Source: Ganoderma boninense (Eukaryota; Basidiomycota; Agaricomycetes; Polyporales; Polyporaceae). Taken from it: a DNA stretch of 64,000 bases. The notes beneath the pieces were generated by a model. It did no database searches and was not told where the DNA came from. It was given only the letters and a program-made list of their open reading frames with translations. Position numbers and translations under genes: made by a program. The DNA lies in contig CM035313.1 in assembly GCA_002900995.3 (NCBI GenBank), positions 3,472,001-3,536,000 on the forward strand, read 5' to 3'. This document shows positions 20,099-31,537 of this stretch, in pieces; the stretch's first letter is position 1; every line of letters starts with the position of its first letter.

Positions 20099-21040
20099 CC
20101 GTGGACCACGGGACGGTCATTGTCGTAAAGTGAGCTCGTTGTCCTACTCTTCCCCTGAGACCACCATTGACCCAGCTCCAGGAACTACACCGGTGACATC
20201 TTCAACTTTGGTCTGGCGAAAGAACAGTACGCCGCTCAGCATCTAGGCAAGGCGAGCAACGTGAAGTTTGTTATCATGGGAGACGATGTTGCTGTGGGCA
20301 GGACGCAGGGGATGATTGTGGGCCGAAGGTAATTTCAGGATGCGATCTTGACTGTGCACATCCCTCACGCTCCACAGAGATCTCGCCGGAACCTGCATCG
20401 TATACAAGGTTGCAGGCGCTTTGGCCCAACGACGAGCTAGCCTTGATGAAGTCTACAACGTTGTGCAGTGGGTCTCGTCGCGTGTAGGCACCATTGGCGT
20501 TGGTTTGCAGCACTGTCACGTCTTGGGGACTGCTGCTGCTGAATCGCACCTCGGCCCCCAGGAGATCGAGATTGGCATGGGCATCCACAGTGAGCCTGGT
20601 CACCGCAGACTATCACCTGTCCCTCCTCTCAATCAGCTCCTACCCCAGCTCGTGGAGTTCCTCACATCCACCACGGATTCGGACCGTTCATTCCTGCCAT
20701 TCAAGAACGATGGCAGTGATTGCGTTGTGCTCCTGGTGAACAACCTCGGCGGTGTCAGCGAACTCGAGCTCGCGAACGTCGCTGGCGAAGCCCGTAAAGC
20801 GCTGGTGGCGAAGGGCGTGAAGGTTGAACGCTTGACCTCTGGGACATTCATGGTACGTTCATCCAATACTCGTGAACGTTTAAAAGATGTACATTGTTCA
20901 ATAGACAAGCCTGAATATGCCTGGTTTCTCCATTACCACACTCCTGCTCCCTTCTGCCTCCGAGACCGGCAAAGAAGTCCCCGACGTATCCTTGCTCCTG
21001 TCTCTTGTGGATGCACCTGCGAACATCCCCGGTTGGAAGT
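20099..21040 (+). pseudogene. Dihydroxyacetone kinase, DhaK-domain fragment
   Basis: The start of the DhaK domain is missing: there is no GGGSGHEP block, and homology begins at DHGTVIVVK. After an intron it continues NYTGDIFNFGLAKEQYAAQH, VKFVIMGDDVAVGRTQGM, DEVYNVVQWVSSRVGTIGV, GLQHCHVLGT (the second His is the family's covalent substrate-binding residue), ESHLGPQEIEIGMGIH and SDCVVLLVNNLGGVSELEL. A further intron leads to LNMPGFSITTLLLPSASETG and NIPGWKW. DAK phosphorylates dihydroxyacetone in glycerol metabolism. Homology stops abruptly at about 21040, where helicase sequence takes over. The C-terminal half of the same family reappears in the same orientation at 23.93 kb, so a segment of about 2.9 kb separates the two. 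Confidence 0.85.
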
Positions 21041-22188
21041 GGGTCGGCTCATCGACCATTTGGAGGTACGTCTTGTCCAGACGTGACTGGTTTCGCAGGC
21101 GTACCCATTCAGTTGTGTCCAGGGTACCAAAGGCTGCGTTTTCCAGAATCTCAAGAGTCTTGTGATCGACGAAGCAGACCGGATATTAGAAGTCGGCTTC
21201 GAGGAGCAAATGAAGAAAATCATTTCTACTCTCCCCAGTGGTACGCGTTCCTGTGATCGCTATGCAATTGCGTCGCTAAGTAAACTCTGCAGAGGGTCGT
21301 CAGTCTATGTTGTTCTCCGCAACACAGACGAATAAGGTCTCCAACCTCACACGGATATCCCTTCGCCCTGGACCCATTCTCATTGACGTTGACAAGACCG
21401 AGAATACGAGCACCGTCTCAACGATGACTCAAGGATATGTCGTTTGCCCATCCGATTGTCGATTCCTCCTCCTCTACACGTTCCTCAAGAACACTTTAGA
21501 AATTGTGCTGACAAGTTGTACGCAGGGTAACCACGAGCAACAGAAGCGGACAGCGACGTGTATGGAATTCCGTAATGCGGAGACCGGCATCTTCCTGTGC
21601 ACAAACGTCACAGCGCGAGGGCTTGACATCCCTCGGGTAGACTGGATCATTCAGTATGACCCACCAGATGATCCCCGAGACTACATCCGTCGAGTGGGGC
21701 GGACAGCGTGGGCTGGGAATGCTGGCAAGAGTCTCACGTTCCTCCTTCCCAGCGAGCTCGGCTTCCTTCGATATCTCAAGGGCGAAGGTTCCTCTAAACG
21801 AGTATACCTTCCCTGCGAACAAAATCAGCAATATTCAGTCACAGGTGTGCAATTAATTACGCGTCTTGATCCTATTGACTAATGATGGGGTCGGCTTGAG
21901 ACACTCTTGCAAAAGAACTACCACCTCTGGCAGTCCGCTAAAGAGGGCTATCGGTCGTATCTACAGGCGTACGCCTCGTACTCGCATAAGAAGATCTTTG
22001 ATGTCAACCGCCTGGACCTCACCAAGGTCAGGAGGTCATTCGGTCTCACTGTCCCGCCCCGCGTGAGCCTCAACGTCGCTGGCAGCGGGAAGCCCGAGAA
22101 GAAGCGGAAGCGGGACGGGTACGACGAAGAGGACTGGCAGGAGATTGACGCTGTGGACAAGGAGTCAGGCGGTGAGGATGCGGAGTAG
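21041..22188 (+). pseudogene. HAS1-type DEAD-box RNA helicase, 3' half
   Basis: The C-terminal half of the nucleolar 18S-rRNA-processing helicase HAS1 is readable over several introns. It runs from VGRLIDHLE (normally TPGRLLDHL) through [20 protein letters not shown] (motif II), [14 protein letters not shown] (motif III), [20 protein letters not shown] and [20 protein letters not shown] (motif V). It continues with [13 protein letters not shown] and the C-terminal YRSYLQAYASYSHKKIFDVN with basic tail KPEKKRKRDGYDEEDW, ending at its own stop 22186-22188. Q motif, Walker A and the first part of RecA domain 1 are absent. Motif VI, normally HRxGRTxR, reads RRVGRTAW, so catalytic residues are lost. 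Part of RecA domain 2 (after LLYTFLKN) is also missing. Confidence 0.85.
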
Positions 22189-22708
22189 GATGCAGGGCAG
22201 ACATCGAGGAGAAACAAGCGCGAGCAGTCGAGAACAAAGCGGGAGGAGACGCTAGGTCGGAAGAGGGCTGAGAAGGAGGTGTACCGGAAAGGCATGGAGT
22301 GGAAAAAGCAGAAGGCCGAAGGAACGCAATGCAGCAGATGACCCCACGAAGCTCTCACCTCCCTCGCGGGATCCATGCTGCTCCAAACATGCCTCCCGAG
22401 TCGTCTGAGTGTTGTTGTCTTGCATGCCATGTGTGTGTTTCCACGTAGATTACATGCGTACCGGTTCCATGCTTCATGTTATGGACAATCAGACATGACC
22501 AGCAACATTGCGATGGCCACTAGCACTATGCGAGGGTGCGGGATGCGCCAGCCGTCGGCGTTGACAATGATAAGTAAGTGCGGTGTGGTCATGAACCGCG
22601 GGGTGGCATCATGCGCCGGCCCTAAAGCTCAACCTCGTGTGCGTCACCGCGCGGTGTGCTGTATCACTTGTCCCCGTCTCGTCCGTCCCCACACATTTTC
22701 GCCCTCAT
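22189..22708. other. Between HAS1 and Pom33-like pieces
   Basis: Probably HAS1 3' untranslated and Pom33 upstream sequence. No gene is recognised. The two pieces may have been neighbours at their source. Confidence 0.3.
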
Positions 22709-23928
22709 ATGACAGCCCTCAAGAGCGCAATGGCCACAACGCAGGTCAGTACATTCCTATGTATACCTCTAGAGACGTTTGATTGAATTCTGGATGGAAT
22801 GGCCCCGAAACAGCACTACCTCTGGGCCGCAGGCCACTTCCTCCTCCTCATATGCTCCCTTCGATTTTTCCTCGCGAAGGTGATGTTCACATCCATCTCT
22901 TCGTTCTGGTACAGAGGTGCGTATCTCCCGTTCTGCCCTCCTCAAGAGAGGTATTGAGGTGATTGTGGTGCAGTGAGTTTCACGGGGGTGCTCGTCAGCT
23001 ACGCTATTGTGTGCCAGTACGTCCGTGTTCTGTCTGTTGCATTGGCTTGCAAACACAAGGAATTGACTATCTGGCTGTAAAAAATCACTAGGGGTACATC
23101 TTTGCGATGGAACTACATATCGACTAGACCAACCAATGGTGACATAGATGCCGCAACCCAATGCTGCCTAGATACGGCGCGCCCTCCTGGATGAGGTATG
23201 TCGTATACGCCCCCTACAACCCTATGTTGATTTGACCTGCTCTCTCCAGAATATTCAACACTTCCTGCTTGCCTTCTTTTGGTGGTCAATGCGACCTGTA
23301 ACATGTACGTGGCCAACTCATTCCTTCATATCGGGTCTGCTGAATTTCAGTGGCTAGTTGCGCTCGTCCCCTACGCCATTTTCTCTCTCTTCCATGTGCT
23401 CACCTTCGCGCGCATGACCTTAATGCCCTAGTTCCTTCCTCCGGGCCCTCTCGCACAGAAGGGTGCCGCTCCCACTCCTCATCCCCTCGCGAGTAAGCTG
23501 CAGGCTTGGGTTAAGGGTTCGTCGCTCGGCTTTCTCCTGCCAAGGGTGTGCATCTCATGACTTTCGCAGCCAACCACGACAACGCTATGAGGGCCGTCGC
23601 TTTCACTGAGCTCCTGATCATGGTGCGTGTCACCATCGGTGCACTGACTTAGCACCTTACTCTGGTCACCCCTGTCATCCACGCACACTTCCTTCGCCAG
23701 CGCTAGTACCAGTCTAATTCACGCGCGAGGCGGTTATCTGCGTCGACGGCAAGATCGCTACCTTCGTGTCGAGCCCCGGCAGGCCTCCCGTCCTTGGGCA
23801 GGTGTACACCCAATTCGCGGGCATCATCAGCAGGTGGGTAGGGTCTTCTCTAAACAATAACGGTGCCGCTCAGCACGGGAATGGCGCGGGAGCTGCCGGG
23901 GCGGGTGCTGGTGCACGCCGTCAGTGAG
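22709..23928 (+). pseudogene. TMEM33/Pom33-family nuclear-envelope protein, decayed copy
   Basis: A fungal member of the TMEM33/Pom33 family (ER and nuclear-pore membrane protein) can be followed from MTALKSAMATTQ through TM segments QHYLWAAGHFLLLICSLRFF and VSFTGVLVSYAIV. It continues with a diverged patch, NIQHFLLAFFWW, ALVPYAIFSLFHVLTFARMT, GPLAQKGAAPTPHPLASKL and RAVAFTELLIMV. It ends with a Gly/Ala-rich tail (WVGSSLNNNGAAQHGNGAG) and a natural stop at about 23926. In-frame TAG codons at 23429-23431 (after TLMP), 23650-23652 (after GALT) and 23704-23706 break the protein, and the third TM region is scrambled. DAK C-terminal homology starts immediately after its stop. Confidence 0.75.
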
Positions 23929-24770
23929 CGCTGTGGTGGCTACACAGGAAACCGTCGCCTTGCGCGCCGAAGACCCGAAGGCGTTCGACATCGCCGTCGA
24001 GCGAGCCTGCAAGGCACTGGGTGATGCGGAGCCCGAGATCACGCGCTATGACCTCATCGCCGGAGACGGGGACTGTGGGCTGACACTGAAGGCGGGCGCA
24101 GCTGGTATGTGTTCCGTGATCCAGTCCTCAGATGCTCAGTGTTTGCAGGGGCGGGGTTCAGGGTTCCGAGCGCGGGGCCGGACTGCCCTTCAGCTTGCCC
24201 TTTGTGGTGTTTCGGCTTGAGCATTCTTCATGGGGCTTACTCTGCGCCCACAGCTGTGTTGAAGGACCTGAACAAGGGGCGAATCACCGAAAAAGACATC
24301 CCGAAGTCTGTGATTGCGGTCGCGAAGGTCGCCGAGGAGCAGATGGGCGGGACGAGCGGAGCGCTCTACTCGTGCATGTGCCTTTCTCTCTCCTACTTCC
24401 TTTCGTCTTCCCATTCTCGACGCCTGTCCTGCGAGCGGTTGCGATGCTGACGACGTCATAACAGCATCTTCTTCTCGGCTCTCGCGCAGGGCCTCCAGAC
24501 GCACCGCGCTCACTCGCAGACGCTCACGCCTGCAATCTGGTCTGCCGCGCTGTCGTCTGCGCTCGAGAAGCTGTACACGTACACACGCGTGCGGCCGCCA
24601 TCTCGCACGCTTGTCGACCCGCTGGCGGCGCTCGTCGAGGCCCTCATGAGCTCCCATGGCGCGAACTCCACTGTGGCAGTGAAGGCTGCTGCCGGTGCTG
24701 CGTTGAAGACGTGCGATCTTGAGGCGAAGGCCGGGCGTAGCGCTTACGTTGAGGGCAACAGGCTGAAAGG
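23929..24770 (+). pseudogene. Dihydroxyacetone kinase, DhaL-domain fragment
   Basis: The ATP-binding DhaL half: DPKAFDIAVERACKALGDAE, the nucleotide/metal-binding LIAGDGDCGLTLKAGA (Asp residues conserved), an intron, AVLKDLNKGRITEKDIPKSV and VAEEQMGGTSGALYS. A second intron leads to IFFSALAQGLQTHRAHSQTL, RPPSRTLVDPLAALVEALMS and AAAGAALKTCDLEAKAGRSA. The usual last block (VPDPGAWG) is lost: after GRSAYVEGNRLKGQ the sequence becomes unrelated at about 24770. Together with 20099-21040 it would form most of one DAK gene split by the HAS1/Pom33 segment. Confidence 0.8.
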
Positions 24771-24829
24771 GCAAAGGCCAGTGGGGAAGAGCATCGGATG
24801 CTCTGGGCTGTACTTAGTGGGACTGGTGC

Positions 24830-26196
24830 ATGCTCTGGTCGTACCGTGAATGTGGGATCGGAGGAGGAGCTGCGCCGAATGCCATCGTCCAGCACACGCA
24901 GCTGCCACACGTCCGCTCCGTCATCCGGCCCCTCCGACCCCTCCCCGTCCGTTTCATCAGCCGGCCCCTCCTCATCCCCATCGCCATCGTGCCCATTCCT
25001 GGCCCAGACCCCGTTTCGCCCTTGCCCGCACCTACGAGTGTCCCCGTTCCCGTCCCCGATCCCGAGGTCACCATGGCGCCGGAAGACCCTCAGACTGGTG
25101 CGGATCCTTGGATGACGGAGGACGACGCCGCCGCGGTTATTCGGGTGAGGCTGCCTCAGCTGCGCTGGGCGTGCAGGCACGCCAGTGCCGTCGAGGTCAA
25201 GGACATCGACTTGGTGGAGCCCAGAGGACCAATCCCGATCACTTCAAGTGACAGCGGCAGTGACGACGAGGGCAACAGCAGCAGCAGCACCGATGAGCAG
25301 GACAGCAAGGACAACGAGGTTACAGAGCTGCTGCACGAGCTGCTCGCCATGCATCGCAATCCCAGCGAGTGGTATAGTCATAGTCGGCCCACCGCTCGAG
25401 CTATCCGCCGTCGAGCTGTCAAGGTCATACCCGTCACTTTCGCGCTCGCTGATCTGACGCTATCGCCGTCGGACGAGTCGCTGGCTTCTCGCGAGGACAG
25501 CGATGATGATGGAGACAGCGATGATGAGGGTGAGTTCAGACTCCACTCTGCGCTCTCTGAGCCCTGTTCGGATCGCTCACATCCCGTGTATCGCGTTCTA
25601 GGGCTTTTCTGTGGACGGTGGGACTCTGACACGACCATCGCTACATCGTTGGATCCGGAGGTCTGCAGCCTCGCTGACTCTCTGGTCAAGCTGAGCATCG
25701 GATCCACGGAGGCCCTTTTCTCATTGCCTCTCAAGGTCGTCTCCTACCCTGAGGCCCCGATCGCCGTTTCTCCCGGTGCAGTCCTCCGTGTCAAGGTAGG
25801 GGACACAGAGGTGTCAGTTTCGACGCCGGTTCTCGCATTGAACGCCACGGCCGCTGGTCTCTCGCCCCACAAGAGGATTATCAGCAACGTGCAGTCTGAT
25901 GAGGTGAGTCTCATGATCTCTCTATTCTGTGAATTCACGGAGCTAACGGGTGTGAATAGGAGGTTCATTTACGTGGCTTGCACGAGACCTGCTGCCTGTG
26001 CCTGCGCCTCGCTCCAAACCGTCTCGATTGCACTAGCGGCGTGCATGTGTTCCTCGCTCCGGACGGCCTCAACGGTGCTGGTGGCAAACATGCACTCCTC
26101 GTACCTTCCTGTCCTCTTCAACATGTTCCTTCATTGTGGTGTTTGTCTCCTGTAAGCGCTGTTCTCAACGCCGTATATCACGCAGCTCATCCTTGA
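24830..26196 (+). CDS. Hypothetical acidic protein
   Basis: Long open frame from the ATG at 24830. The N-terminus is Pro-rich (SVPVPVPDPEVTMAPEDPQ), followed by WMTEDDAAAVIRVRLPQLRW, a Ser/Asp-rich stretch (TSSDSGSDDEGNSSSSTDEQ), VTELLHELLAMHRNPSEWYS and a further acidic repeat (SREDSDDDGDSDDEGE). A second part includes LGLFCGRWDSDTTIATSLDP and a beta-rich LRVKVGDTEVSVSTPVLAL. A plausible GTGAGT...TAG intron (about 25903-25960) would switch the frame and end the protein at 26196; without it the frame ends at 26155. No family is recognised. It could be gag-like. Confidence 0.4.
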
Positions 26197-26945
26197 GCTC
26201 TTCACAGTGTTCACGTTCAGCTGCGAGTTTGACAGTAGCATTGTTCAACGCATCTGGAGTCTTCTGGTAGGAGCTGGATGTGATTTGCATTGGGGGACGT
26301 GAGTGGCGTGAGTGGTGGGCAGTTGGTGTCGGGTTGCAGGACCTTGAGGTGGATGACTTGCCATCATTGCCCACGTTTGTGGATGTCGGCGTGATCGTCG
26401 GTTGCAAGAATAACACAATCTTCCAGCGCCTCCTAGCGATGGGATGTCGGGTGCTTTCCCCTGTCAAGTTCATGGATGGCAGCCAGGAAGACGAGCGGAT
26501 GTTCAGTTATGGCGACGCAGGTCATTCTTCTGCAGAGGGTCATAAAGAGCTGTAGGCTAAGACTGACGTTGACGGTCTTGTTGGAGTGCTTGGAGATGTG
26601 ATCTAAAGGTGCCTCCTGGTGAGCTGGGTTTTGCCCTCTTGGAACTGAGCTGCACAGGGCGAGAGAACCACGTGGAGAACTGTGGTGAGGGTGGACATCC
26701 TGGGATAGACGTCACACGGTCTAACAGACCCAGATGGAGTGGGTTGGTGTATACTTATTATAACTACGTCTTGAGCTGCTGTAGATGCACTAGTACCAAT
26801 CTTCTAATGCATGTGTGTGGCCACGTTGCTGCAAAACATGACAGGCTCAGCCACATTTTGCAGTAAGCTGTCACACGCCTCTCTTGCACTCCATCTTCAT
26901 CTCTGAGTCCCTCACTCCTCTCAGGAACTCATAACTACTTCTACA
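26197..26945. other. Upstream of integrase gene
   Basis: A short minus-strand open frame (26165-26473) ends in a helical, coiled-coil-like sequence (LAAEREHCEELKDELRDI). Otherwise nothing is recognised; I could not find element ends for the integrase gene here. Confidence 0.3.
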
Positions 26946-28764
26946 ATGCCTGATCAAATCCTCCATACCATCTACAACAGCTATGAAGCATTAAGCACTG
27001 CTGTTGACCACGGACTTCTAACAGGACTGGGCAATACAATTCGTCTCAATGAACTCCAGAGGATGTGCGACCAGTTTCGCCATGACCTTGAACATGTAAT
27101 CAACATTTACTACCAGTCTAACAGGCAGTCTAGTAAATTTGACAAATTGTATACAGCATGCTCAGATCGTCCCCCTAGAAAACCTGCAGACTCTTCGGTC
27201 CAACCTGGACTCCATGTCTACCTCACTTCTTGCAGCTACCAACCAGTCATTAGACACTCCAGATATGCCACCTCCTACTCTTGGTAATCGTACTTCAACT
27301 GGTCGCCGTGGTCGTCCTCCTGTGGAGATCCAACCTGAAGAACTTGCAGCGCTCAACATTGGTCGTACTACAAGGCAGGACATTGCAGACATATACCAGT
27401 GTTCTGCACGCACAATCCGCCGTCGGCTTGTAGAATTTGGTCTCTCTCCCCCTGGACCTCCTGTCTATGCAGATATTGAACTCGAAGATGGATCCTCTGA
27501 GCGTCAGTATGCAGAAGGTCGGAGGGGTCTTAGCAGCGACCTTTCCCAACTTACAGATGCAGAGCTTGATGAAGTGATGAGGTCTATTCATGACCAATTT
27601 CCCAGCTTCGGAAGAGCTCTCATCGATGGATACCTTCTTGTTCTGGGAGAACGAGTTCCAAGGTCACGTATTGAAGAATCTTACCTTCGTGTTGTGGGTA
27701 TGAACGAGCGAAGATTTGGACCTCGACGCATTGAGCGTCGAGTCTATTCTGTCCCAGCCCCATACTCCTTGGTTCACCATGATGGACAGCATGGTACGTT
27801 GGGCCATTTGCCACGATCTTGAGTATTTTATTTATTCTATCCTTTACCTAGGTCTCATCCGCTGGAAAATTGTTATCCATGCTTTCGTGGATGGATATTC
27901 TCGCTTTGTCCTTGGAATACAAGCCAGTGACAATAATCGAGCAACAACGGTCCTGGATCTCTTTGAAAAAATTGCAGATGAGCATGGCTATCCCAGCCGT
28001 GTACGCGGAGACCATGGCACTGAAAACGTCCTGGTTGCTGCTCGAATGGAAGAAGTGCGTGGTCCGAACCGGGGCTCATACATTCATGGAAGGTATGCAG
28101 CTGTACGACTCACCATCTTTCTGACTCATGCTGTTTCAGGAGTGTCCACAACATTCGTATTGAACGCATCTGGGTCGATGTCACCATTGGGTTTGGACGA
28201 AAGTGGAAAGACTTCTTCTACGAGTTAGAAACGCTATGCGGCCTCAATGTTGAAAATGACCGACATATTTGGTTGCTCCACCATCTCTTTCTCCCCATAA
28301 TTAATCGCGACACATACGCCTGGCGTGAAACCTGGAATGAGCATGTCCTTGCTCGCCGTGGTCAACGCCATCTCTCACCGCATCCAATGTTTGTCCAAGG
28401 GACAGTCCAGCTTGGAGCTCGGAGTGTTTTTGAGGTCGAGGAGGAGCAGGTCAACACTGGACGCTTGGATGATGCAGACTACCTAGACTATGGGGTGGAC
28501 TGGGAGGACCTAGAGGAGGCAAATATCAGAGATCATCATGATTCTAATAATTTCCATGATGGAGACTCTGAAAACCCCTTCATTTCTAACCCTCCATTGC
28601 ATTTCTCTCATGTGGAGGTTCCCCGCATCCCCTGTCCCCTGGAACCTCATCAACTTACTTGGCTAGATTTCCAGTTATCTCACCACCCTTGCTTTGAACG
28701 TCGCACCATGGACGAGTGTAGAGAGCTTTGGGTTGCTGCCTTGCATCTTGTATCTCAACTATAG
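26946..28764 (+). CDS. Integrase-core-domain protein (basidiomycete rve-type DDE family)
   Basis: Four exons (26946-27095, 27157-27793, 27852-28092, 28140-28764) join in frame to 550 residues. The N-terminus (MPDQILHTIYNSYEALSTAV) precedes a basic hinge (NRTSTGRRGRPPVE) and a helix-turn-helix (RTTRQDIADIYQCSARTIRR). The RNase H-like integrase core follows, with acidic residues in SLVHHDGQHGLIRWKIVIHA, FVDGYSRFVLGIQASDNNRA, RVRGDHGTENVLVAARM and SVHNIRIERIWVDV, consistent with a DD(E) triad. The C-terminal part has an acidic linker and an aromatic end (DECRELWVAALHLVSQL). All splice sites are canonical and there are no stops. The family recombines DNA in transposons; here no terminal repeats were found, so it may be domesticated or its ends are too short to see by eye. 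Confidence 0.8.
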
Positions 28765-29958
28765 AATACAGGCTTGAACTTGGCCCGTTTCTTCACCTAC
28801 CAGGGGGCGTGAGCAGAAGCCCAGTGAAAGTGGAGGGGCAAGAGCCAAAGCTGGGTCTACAAAGGATGTGCTAGCTGGAGTGGGGGGGGGGTGAGCTGAA
28901 GTCCGGCACAAGGAGAAGGGTGCGCGAGCGTGAGGAGAGGCTTGCCAACTGAAGCGCAGGTGCACGAAATTAAGTCGGGCGCGCGAAGATGAGATGCGCA
29001 AGGTGAAGTCAGGCGCGCGAAGACAAGGTGCGCGAGAGGAGGTGCGCGAGCCGAAGACGAGGTGCGCGAAGTCGAAACACCCGAGCCCAAGTCGAAACGC
29101 CCGAGCCCAAGTCGAAACGCATAGATCCCAAGCTGGAGTGCAGATAGAAGTCAAAGTTGAGGAACACGGAATGAGGGTGCGGAAGTTGAGGTGGGCTGGC
29201 TCCGAGCGGTACAGAATCAAACCCGAAACCTAAATGTAGGGTAACGAACCAGCGAACCAGCGCGCTGCGGCCGGAGTCGATTCTGAAACGTGCGAGATCG
29301 AGAAAAATATTTTGTCCACTGAGGACCACTATAGGTCTCGCTCTGATCCTACTCCTGGCAGTGCCTCTGCCATGTCTGGCTACTCTACATAACCACCCGC
29401 GCCTTCCGAACCAGCCCAATACTGTCGCCGTCCCAAGTCTGTAGCAGCCACTACTCGTCCTCGCGCTGCGAACACGAATTGGCACCGCCTCGTTGCTTCT
29501 GGTCGCATTGGTCCTACATTAGTCCAGAAAAGTGCCCTGACTCCCCACGATTCCAGCGGTTCGCGAAAACTTCGATGGATCAGCGCTTCAGCGAACTTGG
29601 CCTCTCCTCTCCTTCGCCTCTCCTCATGGGCTTCTCCCAACACCTTCTCCATTACACCTTCCGCCCTTTGTGCGATACCAACTGCCAGCTGCCTGATGCC
29701 CGCTCAGCAACGTCCCTATTGTATCGACCTGCTCCACCGTGCCGCTCGTGAGGATCTGTCGAGCTTGGCAGAGGCTGCAGGCCCGATAGACGGCCATGTT
29801 GTATTGCCCCACCCGGCTCACTCTGCCGGAGATATACAGTTCGACATCTGAGCTTCGCCATGCGCCACATACATAATGCTGCATCATCTGTGCGCTTGCT
29901 GCGTCCAGCCCCCGTGTTCCTCTGACGTCCCCGTTCCAGTCCCGCGAACGCTGCACCC
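28765..29958. other. Repeat-bearing gap, no firm gene
   Basis: 28985-29120 holds short tandem repeats (separate entry). An open stretch 29410-29850 (NTNWHRLVASGRIGPTLVQK, DLLHRAAREDLSSLAEAAGP) reads like protein but lacks a start and a family. It may be element remains. Confidence 0.3.
28985..29120. repeat. Short tandem repeats
   Basis: Imperfect repeats of GGTGCGCGA/GAAGAC words, ending in two exact 20-bp copies of CCGAGCCCAAGTCGAAACGC (29081-29100 and 29101-29120) preceded by a partial copy. Confidence 0.8.
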
Positions 29959-31537
29959 ATGGCCGTCGCGTTCATCCCCCTCGACAAGGCCTATCTCACC
30001 GCCATCTGGCTCGAGACCCTCTTCTACGGTGCGCCCAACCTCTATCTCTGACATATCTCAGTCCTACTCACTCTGACTCTGCGTCTTCCTTCCCTGCCTC
30101 CTGCCATGACCACTGCCAGGCATCAACCTGTGTCTCTTCTGCTACTACGTCTACATCCTGCGCTTCCGCCGCACGCGCAAGATCACGCCGATCGTCTTCT
30201 GGGTCGCGGTGCTCATGTTCATGTTCTCGACCACGCACGTCTCGCTGGGCTTCTACCGCCTCATTAAGGGCTTTATCGACCTCCGCGACATGCCCGGGGG
30301 GCCCGGCGCGTACTTCTCTGACGTCTCGACGCCGCCGAACGTGGCGAAGGTCACCATCCACTCCGTCAACTCCATCCTCGGCGACAGCATCGTGGTGCGT
30401 TGCCCTCCCAGGCGTTGTTGGCGTTGGCGTTGGCGGCTGTCGGTCTGCCCGTCTGCCCGTCAGTGTCAATGAGTAGCGCGCTGACCCTCGTCGCGGTCGT
30501 GGTAGGTATGGCGATGTTGGCATGTGTGGGGAGGCGAGTGGAGGGTCTGCGTCGTGCCCATCCTCCTCATTATTGCATCCGCAGGTAAGTACGCGCACCC
30601 GAGTGCCAGCGTCCCACGAGCTGTCGCTCATTTGTCTGCGCACTGACGTACGTGACGTACTGCAGTGTGCGGGTTCGCACAGGCAATCATCTTCGCGACG
30701 GCTACGACCGTCCACAGCGCCTTTGCGAACGTAAGCCGTCCCTCGTTCGGCGCCCAATGCACTTCGCTAGGTTACTGAGTACTTGTCGTATCGATGTCAT
30801 TGTCACTAGGAACTGGAGCGGTGGAACGGGTCCCTGTTCTCCCTGTCCCTCGTCACCAACGTCGTCGTCACGACCCTCATCGCGGCGCGGATCTGGTGCG
30901 TGTTCACCTTCAGCCGTTGTCAGTACCATATGCTCGTAACAGCACCTCACACGGAGCGCTAGGTTCATCACGCGCGAGAGCGGCGGGGCCGTCTCGTCGC
31001 ACTTCCGCTACACCAAGGTGCTCGTGCTCGTGATCGAGTCCGCGATGATATACAGCGCGGCGCTCCTCGTCGAGATTACGCTCTACTTCATCGGCAGCAA
31101 CGCGTTCTACATCGTCTACGACCCCATCGCCCAGCTCACCGTGCGTTCCTCCCCCCTCCCCTCCCTCCTTCCTCCATCTAACCTCTGCTGACTCTGCCGA
31201 CGCTGGCGCTGGCGCTGGCGAACAGGGCATCGTGCCGACGATGATCATCGTGATGTCCGCGCTCGGGCTGACGTCGGCCGACTTCGAGAGCACGGCGACG
31301 TCGCGGCGCGGGGACCGCCAGACGACGACACAGCAGCTGACGACGATGCGCTTCCAGGGGAAGACGATCCAGACGCAGATGATGTCGCTCCCTGGGCTCA
31401 CGACGGACCGGACGGACAACTCGGCGTCCTCGGGCTCGTACCCCACCACGTCTGCAGACTCGGAGTCGCGGTCGGTGCTCGGGAAGGAGAGCACGCTGAA
31501 GCTGCCGGAGATCGTCATGGAGCCGCTGAGAGTATGA
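29959..31537 (+). CDS. Multi-TM (seven-helix type) basidiomycete membrane protein
   Basis: Seven exons (29959-30028, 30120-30394, 30506-30584, 30666-30730, 30810-30895, 30963-31140, 31226-31537) join in frame to 354 residues. Hydrophobic segments include LTAIWLETLFYGINLCLFCY, ITPIVFWVAVLMFMFSTTHV, VCVVPILLIIASAVCGFAQA, FSLSLVTNVVVTTLIAARIW, VLVLVIESAMIYSAALLVEI and GIVPTMIIVMSALG. They are followed by a cytoplasmic Ser/Thr-rich tail (TATSRRGDRQTTTQQLTT). The layout matches a large family of basidiomycete-specific seven-TM proteins of unknown function, sometimes annotated as receptor-like. No ligand or G-protein motif can be asserted. The frame is intact. Confidence 0.75.

Noticed and set aside
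22375..22780. Independent gene in the plus-strand ORF upstream of the Pom33-like copy
   Set aside because: No protein-like composition; the Pom33-like start at 22709 uses another frame.
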